DNA of 64,000 bases, from assembly GCA_946811185.2 (NCBI GenBank), contig OX328103.1, positions 5,894,132 through 5,958,131 of the forward strand. The letters are read 5' to 3'. The stretch's first letter is position 1; each line of letters begins with the position of its first letter. The DNA comes from Hippopus hippopus. Its lineage: Eukaryota > Mollusca > Bivalvia > Cardiida > Cardiidae. Below, one piece after another: positions 36,220 through 47,070 of this stretch. The notes beneath the pieces are model-generated. The model was not told the DNA's origin and made no database searches. It saw only the letters and a list, made by a program, of their open reading frames with translations. The position numbers and the translations under genes are program-made.

Positions 36220-37647
36220 CAAGGTTGGCAAAAAGCAGGTTAATATGAGTATTGACCAGGCCGGCTGTTTTACAAGCGGTCAATACTGGTCACAAGTGGT
36301 CAATTGGTGGTCGATTGAAGTGGTTGATTGGGATGATTTAATCACTGGCTTACATACCTGTCTGGTTTCTAAATTAATATTAAAAGCTCTCCTCTTACAT
36401 CCTGTACATGAAGGTTTATTACATATTATCATCAGTATCATAGTTTTTATCAATAAGGTCCTTTTGTATTTGATCATAATTCAAAAGATACTATTGCTGG
36501 TCAACTAAAGAGGTTGTTGGATTGATTTTCCTTATTGAACTTACATAGATGTTGGTTCTTCTCAACCAAATAATTTTTATCTATCATCATTCCTTACAGA
36601 GAATGTAGATAATGTTTATAGTTCTACACTCTCTCTCTCTCACCACAAACACACTTAGATTTTTAAAAATATAGATAATTTAACATAGTCTATGGTCATA
36701 AAAGTTCAAAGGTAGCATCATAAAGCAGCCAATATATAATTTTCAAGTAAAATTGCAGAAAAAACTGTCACACATAGGCAAACATGTGAAATATACCTGT
36801 CAATAATCTATAGACACATGGGCGTAGACATGGGTGCGGCAGGTGCGGCATTTGCCGCACCAATACTTTCGGTTGGTACGGCATGCCACACCAATAAAAT
36901 TTTCCCGGGGAGCATGCCCCCGGACCCCCCTAGCATAGCTTCACGCCATGGGCACTCGCATTCACTCCTTCGGAGCTTAATTTCGCCGCACCAATTGAAA
37001 TAACATGGCTACGCCTCTGAGACATATTGAGGTACACATGAGGAAGGCTCTAACTGATTAAATAAACAATGGTTAAGGATACATTAATCTATTTGAAGTA
37101 TTTTTAAGTGTCTACTTATACCTTTAAATTGCTGTCAAAACACACTGAATGGTGTAGAAGTTGCCTCTTTCTAACCCAGTGGGTGTGGCTTAAATCAATT
37201 ACCAAAGGGACAAATCATGTGTCCCTATTTGGGGTATTATACTTGACACAAGGCTTTATTCCTGAAATATTGACTTATATGCAATCATGATAATATCTTA
37301 AAATCAAGCAATTACATAAGGTGTCAAACATGAAACCTGGGGACCTTATTTGGAACTTCTACACAGTTTTGGAAAAGTTGCAAAGGCCAGCTGATGAGTA
37401 CCCTTTGCAGGGACAAAACAGTTTTTCCACTCAAGTCAACTCTTGCATATTGATGAATTCAAGACAAATCATCCACTAAATAGCATAACTGTCCTGTTAA
37501 ACTGCATCTGATCATTAAAGTTTCAAAATGACCACTACAAATATTCAATCGACCACTATTGACCACTTTTGGAGTATTGACCGGAGCGGTTTGAACCGGT
37601 TAAAACTGCCACTTAAAACTGCCCCTGGTTTCGACTGCTCAACCTTG
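36220..37647. mobile_element. hAT-like 1.43-kb element with 8-bp target duplication
   Basis: GTAGTATG at 36212-36219 is repeated exactly at 37648-37655. Ends CAAGGTTGGC... and ...TCAACCTTG, with related inner inverted repeats GGTCAATACTGG, AAGTGGTCAATTGGTGGTCG at left and the reverse at 37540-37600. No transposase frame is visible, so it is non-autonomous. An 8-bp duplication and CA-starting ends are typical of hAT. Confidence 0.82.
36817..37019. mobile_element. GC-rich terminal-inverted-repeat element nested in the hAT-like element
   Basis: CATGGGCGTAGACATG and its near mirror CATGGCTACGCCTCTG end a 203-bp GC-rich block (CCGGGGAGCATGCCCCCGGA inside); AGACA flanks both sides. Base content differs sharply from the AT-rich host. 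Confidence 0.78.
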
Positions 37648-37655
37648 GTAGTATG

Positions 37656-39114
37656 ACTGAAATTCACAAAGACAAGGCTCAAAACTTCAAAAAGAAAACT
37701 TGATCTATACAGACACTGCAGAGAACCAGCCAAGCCCTAGTAAAACCAGAGAGGTACACAAATAAGTTGTTGTCACTGTAAGACTGAAACAGTGTTGAAA
37801 CTAATGTAACCACCAGAAATCAGTCATCCATCAAATTATTTTTGAAGGTAGTTACAATCAGTTTCATGTTTTGTGGCACTGTATGAGTTGACCTTTCTTT
37901 TCTTTTGTAAAATCATTATTTTCTTGACTTGTTTCTTTATGAAGATACTGGTAAATTTTCATTTATGTAACAGAAGGAAGGTACATTCAATATTCATGAA
38001 TTACACATGGCCTAAATCTTAGAAATACTAAACACACCACTAAGTTTTCACCTTTCAGACTATTACATAACAATTTTGAGTTCAGGAATGAAACCAAGAA
38101 CTTTCTTTTGAAAGGAAAGAAGAAATCATTGTACCTGAACAATCAAATTATTGTTTCTTGTTTGATTTTGTATTTCATTTTGAAATCAATAGTTTAAAGT
38201 TGTGTAGTAATTAGGAAGAACCCCTGAAGGGATTCCTAGGTGTTAGAGTTATGGAAAGGACAATGTGCTTTCAGTAAGAACTGACATACAAAATACCACT
38301 GTTTCTATTTCCCTGAGAGAACTCCTGTGTTGTTTTTTCTAAACTAAACCTTTTCAAAACAATGCATGCTTTATACCTCAGAATGAGGACAGTTTGTATG
38401 CTATGTAACAAGAGTAGATTGAGATCAGACTACCTAACATAGTAAAATTCCATTCTTATAGGCACACTATTTTAGATTTGAATTGTTTACAGTCTATATG
38501 ATTATACCAACTATATAAAAGTTTAGAAAGTGTTGTGTTTATAGCCTGACTAGATTTGTAAAATGCTGTTGTAAAAATAAAAAAACCTTGATGTCTGAGT
38601 AAAAAAGTTTCAATATTTCAAAAGAGTCTTGAATAATGATGAATAATGATGATTTTAGAAATGCTATAAAAAAGAAAAATATAGTCATCATGTTTAGTGT
38701 AGCTATGTAAGCTCACATGTTTACAAACCCTAGGGTGAGCTGTTAATATTTTCAGTCTTGTTTAAAGCAAAGTCTCAGACAAAAACCACCTTCACTAGTT
38801 CTTCTGAAAACCCTTGATTTTTAGTTCAGCTAAATTTGCTAAATAAAGCTCAGCCAACTGGATAAGCTGTTTCAAATTTTTTTCTGAACATCCTTCAAAA
38901 TGGGATAATATAGCCACACTTACCTAAGTTAAAACACATTGTATCCTTTATGGTGTTATGGGATGGGGAAAAAATACTTTAGTAAGAATGAAAATTGAAA
39001 AACCTGTTGGTCTACCAATGTTCTCCAAACATTAAGAGCCACATTTTGTGTGGCTGACAGAAAATTTAGATTAAGCTTAACCTTGCAGGCCAATTTTAGA
39101 TCATTTGATTAATT
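37656..39114. other. Intergenic stretch, nothing recognised
   Basis: AT-rich sequence without a coding frame of note, palindromic element or tandem array, apart from a short GAATAATGAT duplication near 38631. Confidence 0.6.
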
Positions 39115-39337
39115 GAATGGTGTTTATTGTCACTTTCAACATTATCTCAGTCATATAACTGCTACAGCTAGCTTATTTATGTATGTTTTTAAGGGGTTTT
39201 AGCAGTACTAGGCTAGGGCTTTGAAGTGTCTTGCCTAAGGACACTCTCACAGAAAACCATGGTGCTTCCAGTGAGGCTAGAACCTAAGCCATCAGGTAAC
39301 AAGCCCTACACTTTACTGGTGAGCCATACAGGACCCC
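39115..39337 (-). mobile_element. SINE 2 copy, tRNA-headed, minus orientation
   Basis: Left GGTGTTTATTGTCACTTTC and CATTATCTCAGTCATATAAC; TTGAAGTGTCTTGCCTAAGG inside; at right the minus strand gives a worn tRNA head (TATGGCTCACCAGTAAAG, TTAGGTTCTAGCCTC). Confidence 0.65.
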
Positions 39338-39469
39338 ATATCCATATTTAGAGGGGAGTTAATTTTTGTAAGATTGCTCAGATTAGTCTATGTCCACCAT
39401 CTATGCATAAGTGACTTTTTGTTTTTTACATCAAAACTGGTAATCAAATGGATGCCATTTCATTATTCA

Positions 39470-39680
39470 TTCCTTCCCCATATGACAAGTTTTAGGCACT
39501 TTAAATGCATCTGCAGACAACAGTTCAGAAATTGATACAAATAAACTCATATGATTGAAAACGCTGTTGGAACAGGAGAAAATACTTCTTACCAGAATTT
39601 TGTCTTTGTCCCATAATGCTTTCAATTGCCTATTTCCTTCAGGATTATTAACACAGAGTGTTTGGTATTTACTCTTTAAA
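39470..39680 (-). mobile_element. Family A element, degraded
   Basis: CATATGACAAGTTTTAGGC, GAAAACGCTGTTGG, AACAGGAGAAAATACTTC, GTTTGGTATTTAC. Confidence 0.6.
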
Positions 39681-39842
39681 GTCTTAAAATAAACCAAAAA
39701 ATCAAAATTTTCTCCAGATCCAGTTGTCAGATGCCATGACCTGACATGGATATGTTGTATACTGGTCTATCCCATAGATTGATGTAAATGTATAGCTTGT
39801 GTTTTTATAAGGGGACACTTATACTGTCTTGCTATAGAGCTA

Positions 39843-39910
39843 GATTTTGTAGCAATGTGGTAGAGCGTTCGCCTTGGGACCTGAAGGTTCTGGGTTCAAT
39901 CCTAGCCTTG
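39843..39910 (+). mobile_element. tRNA-derived SINE head relic
   Basis: GCAATGTGGTAGAGCGTTCG (box A-like) and GGGTTCAATCC (box B-like). Without a pairing acceptor stem it is not a tRNA gene. Confidence 0.5.
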
Positions 39911-40069
39911 GAAAGCTATTTAACAGAACTGTTACGAATACATATAATCAGTATTCGGAATACCTTATGGTTTGTCCAAACATGACCTATAATTGACCCT
40001 TTAATTTTGAATTTTGTGTCATACAAAGTTAAATAGGGAGAATTTTTTTGAGGATTTTTCTTTTTTTAG

Positions 40070-41955
40070 CCCTTTAACACACGACAAATCCCATGTTTTA
40101 TGAGTCCTGTGTGAAAGGGCTTATTAAAACAATGTTGGAAAACAAGACATCGGTATTTCTTTTCTTTCTTTTATCCTATAAATTTTTTGTGCCCTATACA
40201 AATAAAAACCACATAATCTGAGCCATATTTATTGAATTGTTTGTTAATGCTCTAAATATGGAGCTATTTAGTTTTTATATCACAAATCAATTTTTTTTTT
40301 AAAAGGCCAATAAATACTACCAGATATATATTTCTTTTAATATAAAGTGTACGGTTAAATTCAGTAAATGATGCAATTTTTTGGCGTTTGATAGTGAAAA
40401 TGTACTTTAGCAATAGGTAACTCTGTTTATTTTTATCACATCAGATATAACCTCTTGATACTTATTTGAATATGAGTCATTGTCGACAATGCATGTTATT
40501 GATAATGTACCATTCTCACAAGGTTTTCCAAAACTGTGGTATGAAATCTAATAATAACCATAGAGGCTATGTAGCCTATTAAGGAAATACCAATTAAGAT
40601 TTTTTTTTTTTCTCAATCTTAGCTTTCTTCTGTAGTAATGATTTTCCAGCCATAATTCAGTGATAAGTCATTTTTGAGTTTGGTGAGAGTATGAAAATCT
40701 GAATAGTTGGTTTTAATTTGGGAGAGTCAAAAATTTTGTCCTCTTGTGAAGTGTTCAACAAGAAGGTGCAAAAATTTCATATTGCATACATGTGTGAGTA
40801 GTAATATATTGTACTCTTTGATCAAATTTGTTTATGATTGCTGAAACTGATTGACAGTTATAGACCTTAAAACTTTGTTTTTACAGACCTTAAAACTTTG
40901 TTTTTATAGAATTATCATTATATATCGTTGTCATTGAAGCAAAAAATTTACTGTTTTGTGTATTTTCTTTTTATCAACAACTTAAGTATTCTATATTTTT
41001 GTCAAATAATTTTCACTTATATAAATCCACCTTGGTTTGTTTCTACATGTTTGTATTTTCTAGTATGTTTACATGTAGCTTCACTACACCATTCTGCTAC
41101 AAAAAATGTTAAATGTTTGAATGATTTTGAAAGCTTTAGAGAGGTCTTAGAATTCCGACGAAATAAACAATTGTAAATTGTACAGCTCTTTTATAAAGAG
41201 CCATAATTATCTCTAAAACTTCTTCAGTTTATGCTGACAGTAGCCTTGAAAAATATTCTTTTTTCAAGACTGTACAATGTTATCAGTTTGACCTGAACCA
41301 GATACTGTCATGTTTGCGCACTAACCATCCTACTTTAAGTTTTAGCTAGTACACCACACTGTCACTTTTTTAAACACAGTGTATACAGTCCTACGCATAT
41401 TTACAGTCCTAAATTGAATACTAGCATAAAATCATGTCAGATTGTTGGATCAAATTACTACTCTAATAAAGTAGTAAAATAACAGTTGCTGCACAGCACA
41501 CTTGGTAAACAACTTAGACTCACATTGTCCTTTATTACTTACATATTATAGATCTACATGTATTACATGTGATAAAAGATTTCAATTTTCATTACATCAA
41601 AACATAGCTTAAAACTGTTCAACAAATCCGCTTTTCAGGACTTTCAGTCCTTTGATTCCATTCTGTAATCTGTTTTTGATACAGTAACAAAAAGACCAAT
41701 TTTTAGTAAAGGGTTATGATATAGTAGATGATCATTTGAAAACAATGAAGGAAAGGCTTTAAGCAAGCACTTAGAGCCTGCAAATTTTACTAATACTGTA
41801 GTTTCCAGGAACCAAGGTAATTTGTTACCTTCTTTCAGACATTATTTTATCCCTATTCTGCAACTACATGTACATGTATATCTTTGTTAAGAAAAGTTGA
41901 TGCTACAGGTGTAAAGAGTCTCATTGCAAGAACTCAAAGGTTCAAGTCTGTACCA
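40070..41955. other. Intergenic stretch with faint A-element traces
   Basis: CCCTTTAACACACGACAAAT at 40076 is a decayed A terminus. A 23-bp duplication (CCTTAAAACTTTGTTTTTA) lies at 40862-40908. Otherwise AT-rich with no supported gene. Confidence 0.5.
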
Positions 41956-41959
41956 CATG

Positions 41960-42155
41960 AGAAAATTTTAGACTGGTTTACAATGTAAGCATTTGCAGAT
42001 AACAAATTAAAAGTGGCTCAATTGATGGAAAGCATGGAAAACATTGTAGAAAAAGGAGGCAACGCTGGTTAACTGCACTGTCTCCTTTTTCACACTGTTT
42101 TAAAGCTTTTAACATCAGTGTCATCAACACTCAGAGTTGTTTAGTAAAGTATTAA
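41960..42155 (-). mobile_element. Family A element, degraded
   Basis: TACCACATGAGAAAATTTTA, AACATTGTAGAAAAAGG, GCTGGTTAACTGC, GTTGTTTAGTAAAG. Confidence 0.65.
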
Positions 42156-42272
42156 AGATTTGCAGGCATGAGCCACCTTGGAACCCTCATTTCAAAGTAT
42201 TCTGGTAAAAGTATGTTATGATGAAATTTCAGCAATTTTGCTTTAAGATCATTCCAAAAAGTATAGCCTCTG

Positions 42273-42777
42273 TCAATTCTTTGATGATATTAACCTGTAG
42301 GTGTCCACACAAAAAAAGTTACAGTAACTGACATTACAGACAGCCATTTGCATTTGAACTTGATAATAAAATGCATGGTTCTCTTTATGATGCATTGACC
42401 CATGCTTTAATTTGTAACAAAGTTGATTTTTCTGTGGTTCTGGATAGTTTTCAATATCCAAAGGATGCAAACTTTGCAAACAATAGGGACACTTGACCTC
42501 CAGAATGCTCACTAACTTATCTTCTTCATAAATAAGGCCATCTGGGCTACATTCAAATTCAGGGGAGTTTGGATTTACCCAAAATCCACCCCTTGTTGCA
42601 TGCTGTCCTGGGCTAAGATATATATTTCACAAAAGTTTGCATCAGCAACCTGTCCATTATCGATTCCATACTTAAGTGATTTAAGTCTTGGTGGCCCCTT
42701 TCACCAGTAGAGAATACTGCCCTCTTTTTGTCACAGCACTACATACTTTGGCATTTGATGCCGTGATTCTCAAGTAT
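42273..42777 (-). pseudogene. YqaJ-type (lambda-exonuclease fold) nuclease fragment, frameshifted
   Basis: The minus strand reads RITASNAKVCSAVTKR, then with frame changes LKYGIDNGQVADANFCE, GFWVNPNSPEFECSPDGLIY, SILEVKCPYCLQSLHPLDI, HKENHAFYYQVQMQMAVC and NFFCVDTYRL. The SPDG aspartate, the EVK pair and the YYQVQ-QM segment are hallmarks of the YqaJ PD-(D/E)XK nuclease family. At least two frameshifts and a premature TAA are present, so it is a relic. In invertebrates this family is often carried by mobile elements; no transposase partner is visible here. Confidence 0.75.
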
Positions 42778-43072
42778 CTATGTAAATGCCAGTTACCTGA
42801 ATCGGTTTGATCTTTAGTTCCTATGATTTCCATAGAGATATCACCTGTAGTATGTTCTCTTAATGCAGTTAGGCAGTTTGTGTTTGCCTATGTAGGAATA
42901 CGGTGTCAACTTCGTTCATGGTATTTTACCCCCATCACTCTTTTAAGCATCAAGTCAGTTCCTTTATTTGGTAATGATAAAATGAAATTGTTAACAAATG
43001 CTTGCTGATTCTGAATATAGTCTGTCGGTCTTGGATAATGCTGAAGTATCCTGTCCGGTTTCAGTTTTTTTT

Positions 43073-45210
43073 GTGGTATTTGTCGAAGACAATACCACTA
43101 TGAGTTCAGTATTGAATTTTGAAGACCATGTATCGTGTTTTGTGCAAAGCCGAAGGAAATAAACCCAATTAAAGTCAATTTTTCTCAGGCAAATGAGTTT
43201 TTCCGTAGCACTCAGATATGTAATTGGAAATGGCATGTTAAAATACACTGGGTGAGGCCATCGATTGTGGAAATACTAATTTTTGATTGAAAATAGCTTC
43301 ACACGCTCATAGCCTTCTATTGGTGCAATGATACAAAATTTGTCTACCGATCACTTGGTCCTGGGCTTTTTCGTTCCAAAACCAGTTCGTCCCATGGCTT
43401 GTTCATCCAATGATTGCACGCTACTCCATTTGATTGGGCATGAATATTTATATAGATCGAAATAATTGATTGAAATGTTGGGAATTAAATGTTAACGGCC
43501 AAATATATTTTAAAATCATAGTTTTCAGGTGCAAACTTAATTTTATTCAATATATTCACATGATTTCTCTCTCTATCTATCATGCATCCTACTGTCTAGG
43601 GACATTACTCCTGACTCCTCCTAATGATCAAAGGGAGACCACCAATACACAAATAACCCAGTTTTGTCATGAGTACTCTCCCTTAAACCAAAAAAGGTAT
43701 TCATTTGCTTAATAGGTTGACTTTCAAGACAATATTTGAATAAGATTTCTCTTTTTCTTTCAAATTATTAATTCCACACAATGGCTTCCTTGACAAATAC
43801 CACTTCAGTGTTCTCAACGCTTTGATTTTTGACGTAATGTAAAGCATTCCTTTGGGTCACGTTTCGTTTACCCTCCCTTGCTCCACCCACACAGTTTGCT
43901 TGTGCAGCTAGGTGTATCATAATTAAACTGCATTTTTCTAATGCAAACAGGAGAGCAGCATTGCGATTGCATCTGTTCACTGCAGAATGGCATACCTCAC
44001 CGGAGACCAGCATGTCGACGACCGCCATATTTGTTGACAACCTTGGGTTTTTTTCCAAGGTTATTTTTAGTAAATGACGAAATGAAATTGTCCTCCCTAC
44101 TATGTTATCGATGTTTCGATTGGCTATATGAATATTCATTAGAAACGAGAATTTGCTAGTCAGTTTTCCCAGGGGTAATGCATGGAGAGTAACATAATGC
44201 TTAAACCTGGGTTCCAAGGATGGCATGGATTGTGAAGTCAGATAATAAATCTATGCTAACTGTAAGGTCAAGCTCAGCTCTTATGCTCCGGAGTTGTTTC
44301 ATCCTTTCAAACCATCCAACAACCAAATATGTTTATTTCACTTACACATTTTTCTTACACTTATTTAAGTATAAAGGGAAACACTCTCCATGCCAGAAGT
44401 ACACAGAAAGTTTTACATTAAAAGTAAAATCAAATCGTTGAAAATGCTGGTGTGGCATTTGTCAAGGAAGCCATTGTGTGGAATTAATAATTTGAAAAAA
44501 AAAAAAGAAATATTATTCAACTATTAACTTGAAAGTCAACCCAATGAGCAAATTAATACCTCTTTTTTTTGGTTAAAGGGAGAGTACTGGAGCCAAAGTC
44601 TGGATTATTTGTGTATTGGTGGTCTCCCTTTGATCATTCACAGGAGGAGTCAGGAGTAATGTCCCTTGACAGTAGGATGCATGATGGGTAGAGAGAAACC
44701 ATGCATATGTATCGAATAAAATTAAGTTTATACATGAAAACTATGATTTTGAGATATCTTTGGCCGTCAAGATCTAGTTCCCAACATTACAATCAATTAT
44801 TTCAATCTGTAAATATTCATGCACAATCAAATGGAGAAGCGTGCAATTATGGGACGAACAAGCCCAGGGGCGAACTGGTTTTGGAACGAACAAGCCTGGA
44901 ACCAAGGTGGTCAGTAGACAAATTTTGTTTATATCATTGCGCCAATAGAAGGCTATGAGCGGGTTAAGCTATTTTTAAGCAAAAAGAAGTATTTCCACAA
45001 TCGATGGCCTAAGTAATCCAGTTTATTTTAATACGCCATTTCCAATTACATATCTGAGTGCTATCGAAAAAGTCATTTGTCTGAGAAAAACTGAGTTTAA
45101 TTGGGTTTATTTCCTTTGGTTTTGCACAAAATATGATGCATGGTCTTCAAAATTCAATATTGAACATTTAATATTGAACTAATAGTGGCATTGTCTTCGA
45201 CAAATGCCAC
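43073..45210. mobile_element. 2.1-kb composite: two inverted ~740-bp arms around a ~640-bp centre
   Basis: The left arm (43073-43803) and right arm (44452-45210) are inverted copies, e.g. GGACATTACTCCTGACTCC versus GGAGTCAGGAGTAATGTCCC and CATCGATTGTGGAAATACT versus GTATTTCCACAATCGATGG. Each arm begins and ends with GTGG(T/C)ATTTGTC or its mirror GACAAATACCAC, so each arm looks like an element in its own right. The centre is less AT-rich and unrelated to the arms. No transposase frame is visible. Confidence 0.8.
43827..44429 (-). other. Central segment of composite with possible first exon
   Basis: The minus strand has ATGGCGGTCGTCGACATGCT then CTCCG and GTGAGG at about 44027-43996, resembling a CpG-rich start exon MAVVDMLVSG with a donor. 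A 152-codon open frame spans 43768-44226 but runs into the left arm and resembles no family I know. The captured-promoter reading is a guess. Confidence 0.25.
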
Positions 45211-45289
45211 AAAAACGACTGGCAAACATAAAATTTTGATTACTCATATCACTGATAAAAATGGTAATTATTCAAATCACCTTGAAATA

Positions 45290-45450
45290 GAAGTTTTTTA
45301 TTGCACTCAAAATATGGAAAAATTTTGTCCTTTTCTCAGATTTCTACCCTTTCAAATACAAAATCCATCATTCGAGCAACATTTATTTTTCCTTCTACAA
45401 ATGGATTGAATTTGAATCTGAGTAAAATTTTATGGTCTGGTAAGGGTAAA
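45290..45450 (+). mobile_element. Family A right-arm fragment
   Basis: TTTCTACCCTTTCAAATACA, CCATCATTCGAGCAACATTT and TATGGTCTGGTAAGGG. Confidence 0.6.
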
Positions 45451-45699
45451 AGAGCAGATACTAATTCAGAGATAGCTTCATTCAAAAGGAAAACTAGACT
45501 GAACCACTATTTGAAACAAAAACTTAACAAAAGAGCTCTGGCTTCTTGTTTCACATCTCTCAGTCAAATTTCAGCAATAATAGTTTCTGTAGGAAGACAC
45601 AGAATTTATCTGAAATGAAAAAAAAATTATCACTGAGGAATACAAATTATCCAAAAGGACCCATTTTCTGAAAGTAAGACTACCAAACTGAATGGCTAA

Positions 45700-45926
45700 C
45701 CCTTTACCACACAATCCCGACATTTAACAACCCTGATAAAGAAGCCTTTTGAAAACATTGTGGAAAAAGGAGAAAGTACTGGTAACCATCATTTTCTCTT
45801 TTTCCCACAATATTTTCTACCCTTCCAAAAACATATTTCAATTTTTCAGTCACATGTATTTTATCGTCTGCAAAAAAAAATGCTTTCAATTTGGACCAGT
45901 CTAATATTTTGTCATTTGGTACAGGG
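45700..45926 (+). mobile_element. Family A element
   Basis: CCCTTTACCACACAATCCCG to TCATTTGGTACAGGG, TTAA 45927-45930; one core arm is mutated (AGTACTGGTAACCATCATT). Confidence 0.88.
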
Positions 45927-45994
45927 TTAAACACATAAGCCCTTGCAATTTGAATAATCATGTGCTAGAGGAAAAATATAAATAGCAAAAAAAT

Positions 45995-46215
45995 TAGCTG
46001 AGATGGGTGGCTTAGATTGTACACGGTTGGTAATTAAGTGATCAAATCCCAACCAGGCTCAGCTCTAATATGGTACTGATGATGGTCATTGCCACACGAT
46101 TCATTTCTCTCTCACTGCAGGACTTTTTTTTGATCAAGGAAAGCAGCCAGTGTCTTGTAAATATTGTTATGCAAAAAACTAGTAAAAAATCCTGGAATAC
46201 ACGGATATTTGCGCT
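45995..46215 (+). mobile_element. SINE 1 copy, worn
   Basis: GATGGGTGGCTTAGATTGTA (box A-like), GATCAAATCCC, GTACTGATGATGGTCATTGC, AAGCAGCCAGTGTCTTG. Positions 46220-46860 show no further feature except a B fragment at 46624-46690. Confidence 0.65.
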
Positions 46216-46623
46216 GAACACCAAGATGAACTGCAGTTACTTGCTATGAATACCGGTATTTCATCAAATTCAAATTCCAGTGACTTACATTTTTCAGGGT
46301 GCCAGAAAACTACTAGTAATTACACAGCTGCTGACTGTGCTATGAAAATGAAAACTATACTAGTACAAAGCAAGGTTACTGGAGCTATTCACACTAATTT
46401 GCATTTATTGTTCCAGGCCTGACATCAAAGTCTCTGAAATCTAGTCATGCTACTATTCTGTCAAATTTTGATGATCTTGCCACATAGGTTTATGTAAAAA
46501 ACGATTAAAAAATGTTGATCACTTTTAAACAGCTATTTCTTATTACATTGTATCAAGTCTTAAAATTTATGTCAGTAAAACTGTGAAAATCATTATATGT
46601 GACTTTATGCATTTGCAAAATAT

Positions 46624-46690
46624 CAAGCCAGGTCAGCTTACACAGTCTGTTCAGGCTGAACGAAGTCAATACTTTTTGCTGTTGGTGTTT
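46624..46690 (+). mobile_element. Family B fragment
   Basis: GCCAGGTCAGCTTACACAGT and TCAGGCTGAACGAAGTCAAT: only the central palindrome survives. Confidence 0.65.
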
Positions 46691-46872
46691 TCAAAAACCT
46701 TCTTTTTCAGGTTATTCAAAACACCAGCTTGTTTGGTACAGAATTAAACACAAAATATACAAGTAAGCAAACAGATCAAACTCTACAACAGGTGCTATGA
46801 TTTTCTTGGACCTACACTGTCAGACAATATGTAATTAAACTGAATGAAAAATACAAATAAATGTATGTAATT

Positions 46873-47070
46873 CTATTTCAAGTTCCCATTACCTGAAGTT
46901 TCTGCCAGCACTTTCGGTTTAGATTTCCATGAGATAAATATAGCATAAACAGGAATTCCAGATGCTACAATGAGGACCATTTTTCCAAACTCATCTGGCT
47001 TTTGATAAATACTCATCAACAGTATACCAAAATTCAGCACAAACTGAAAAATTGCAGTGCCCAACCACAC
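46873..47070 (-). CDS. Transporter exon 8 (terminal)
   Basis: 66 codons including TAG 46873-46875, acceptor TTAATTTCAG. Encodes the last two membrane segments (VWLGTAIFQFVLNFGILL, LIVASGIPVYAIFISW) and a short polar tail. A GTAATG inside the tail could serve as a donor for an alternative C-terminus. An AATAAA on the minus strand occurs at 46405-46410. Confidence 0.92.
   Translation of the reverse strand: MWLGTAIFQFVLNFGILLMSIYQKPDEFGKMVLIVASGIPVYAIFISWKSKPKVLAETSGNGNLK

Noticed and set aside
36818..37003. Short GC-rich open frame
   Set aside because: It lies entirely within the terminal-inverted-repeat passenger element and has no recognisable similarity.
39843..39910. tRNA gene
   Set aside because: Box-like strings only; no complete cloverleaf, so treated as a SINE head relic.
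43768..44226. 152-codon minus-strand open frame as a protein gene
   Set aside because: It crosses from the composite's centre into its inverted arm and shows no domain; kept only as a possible captured first exon with low confidence.
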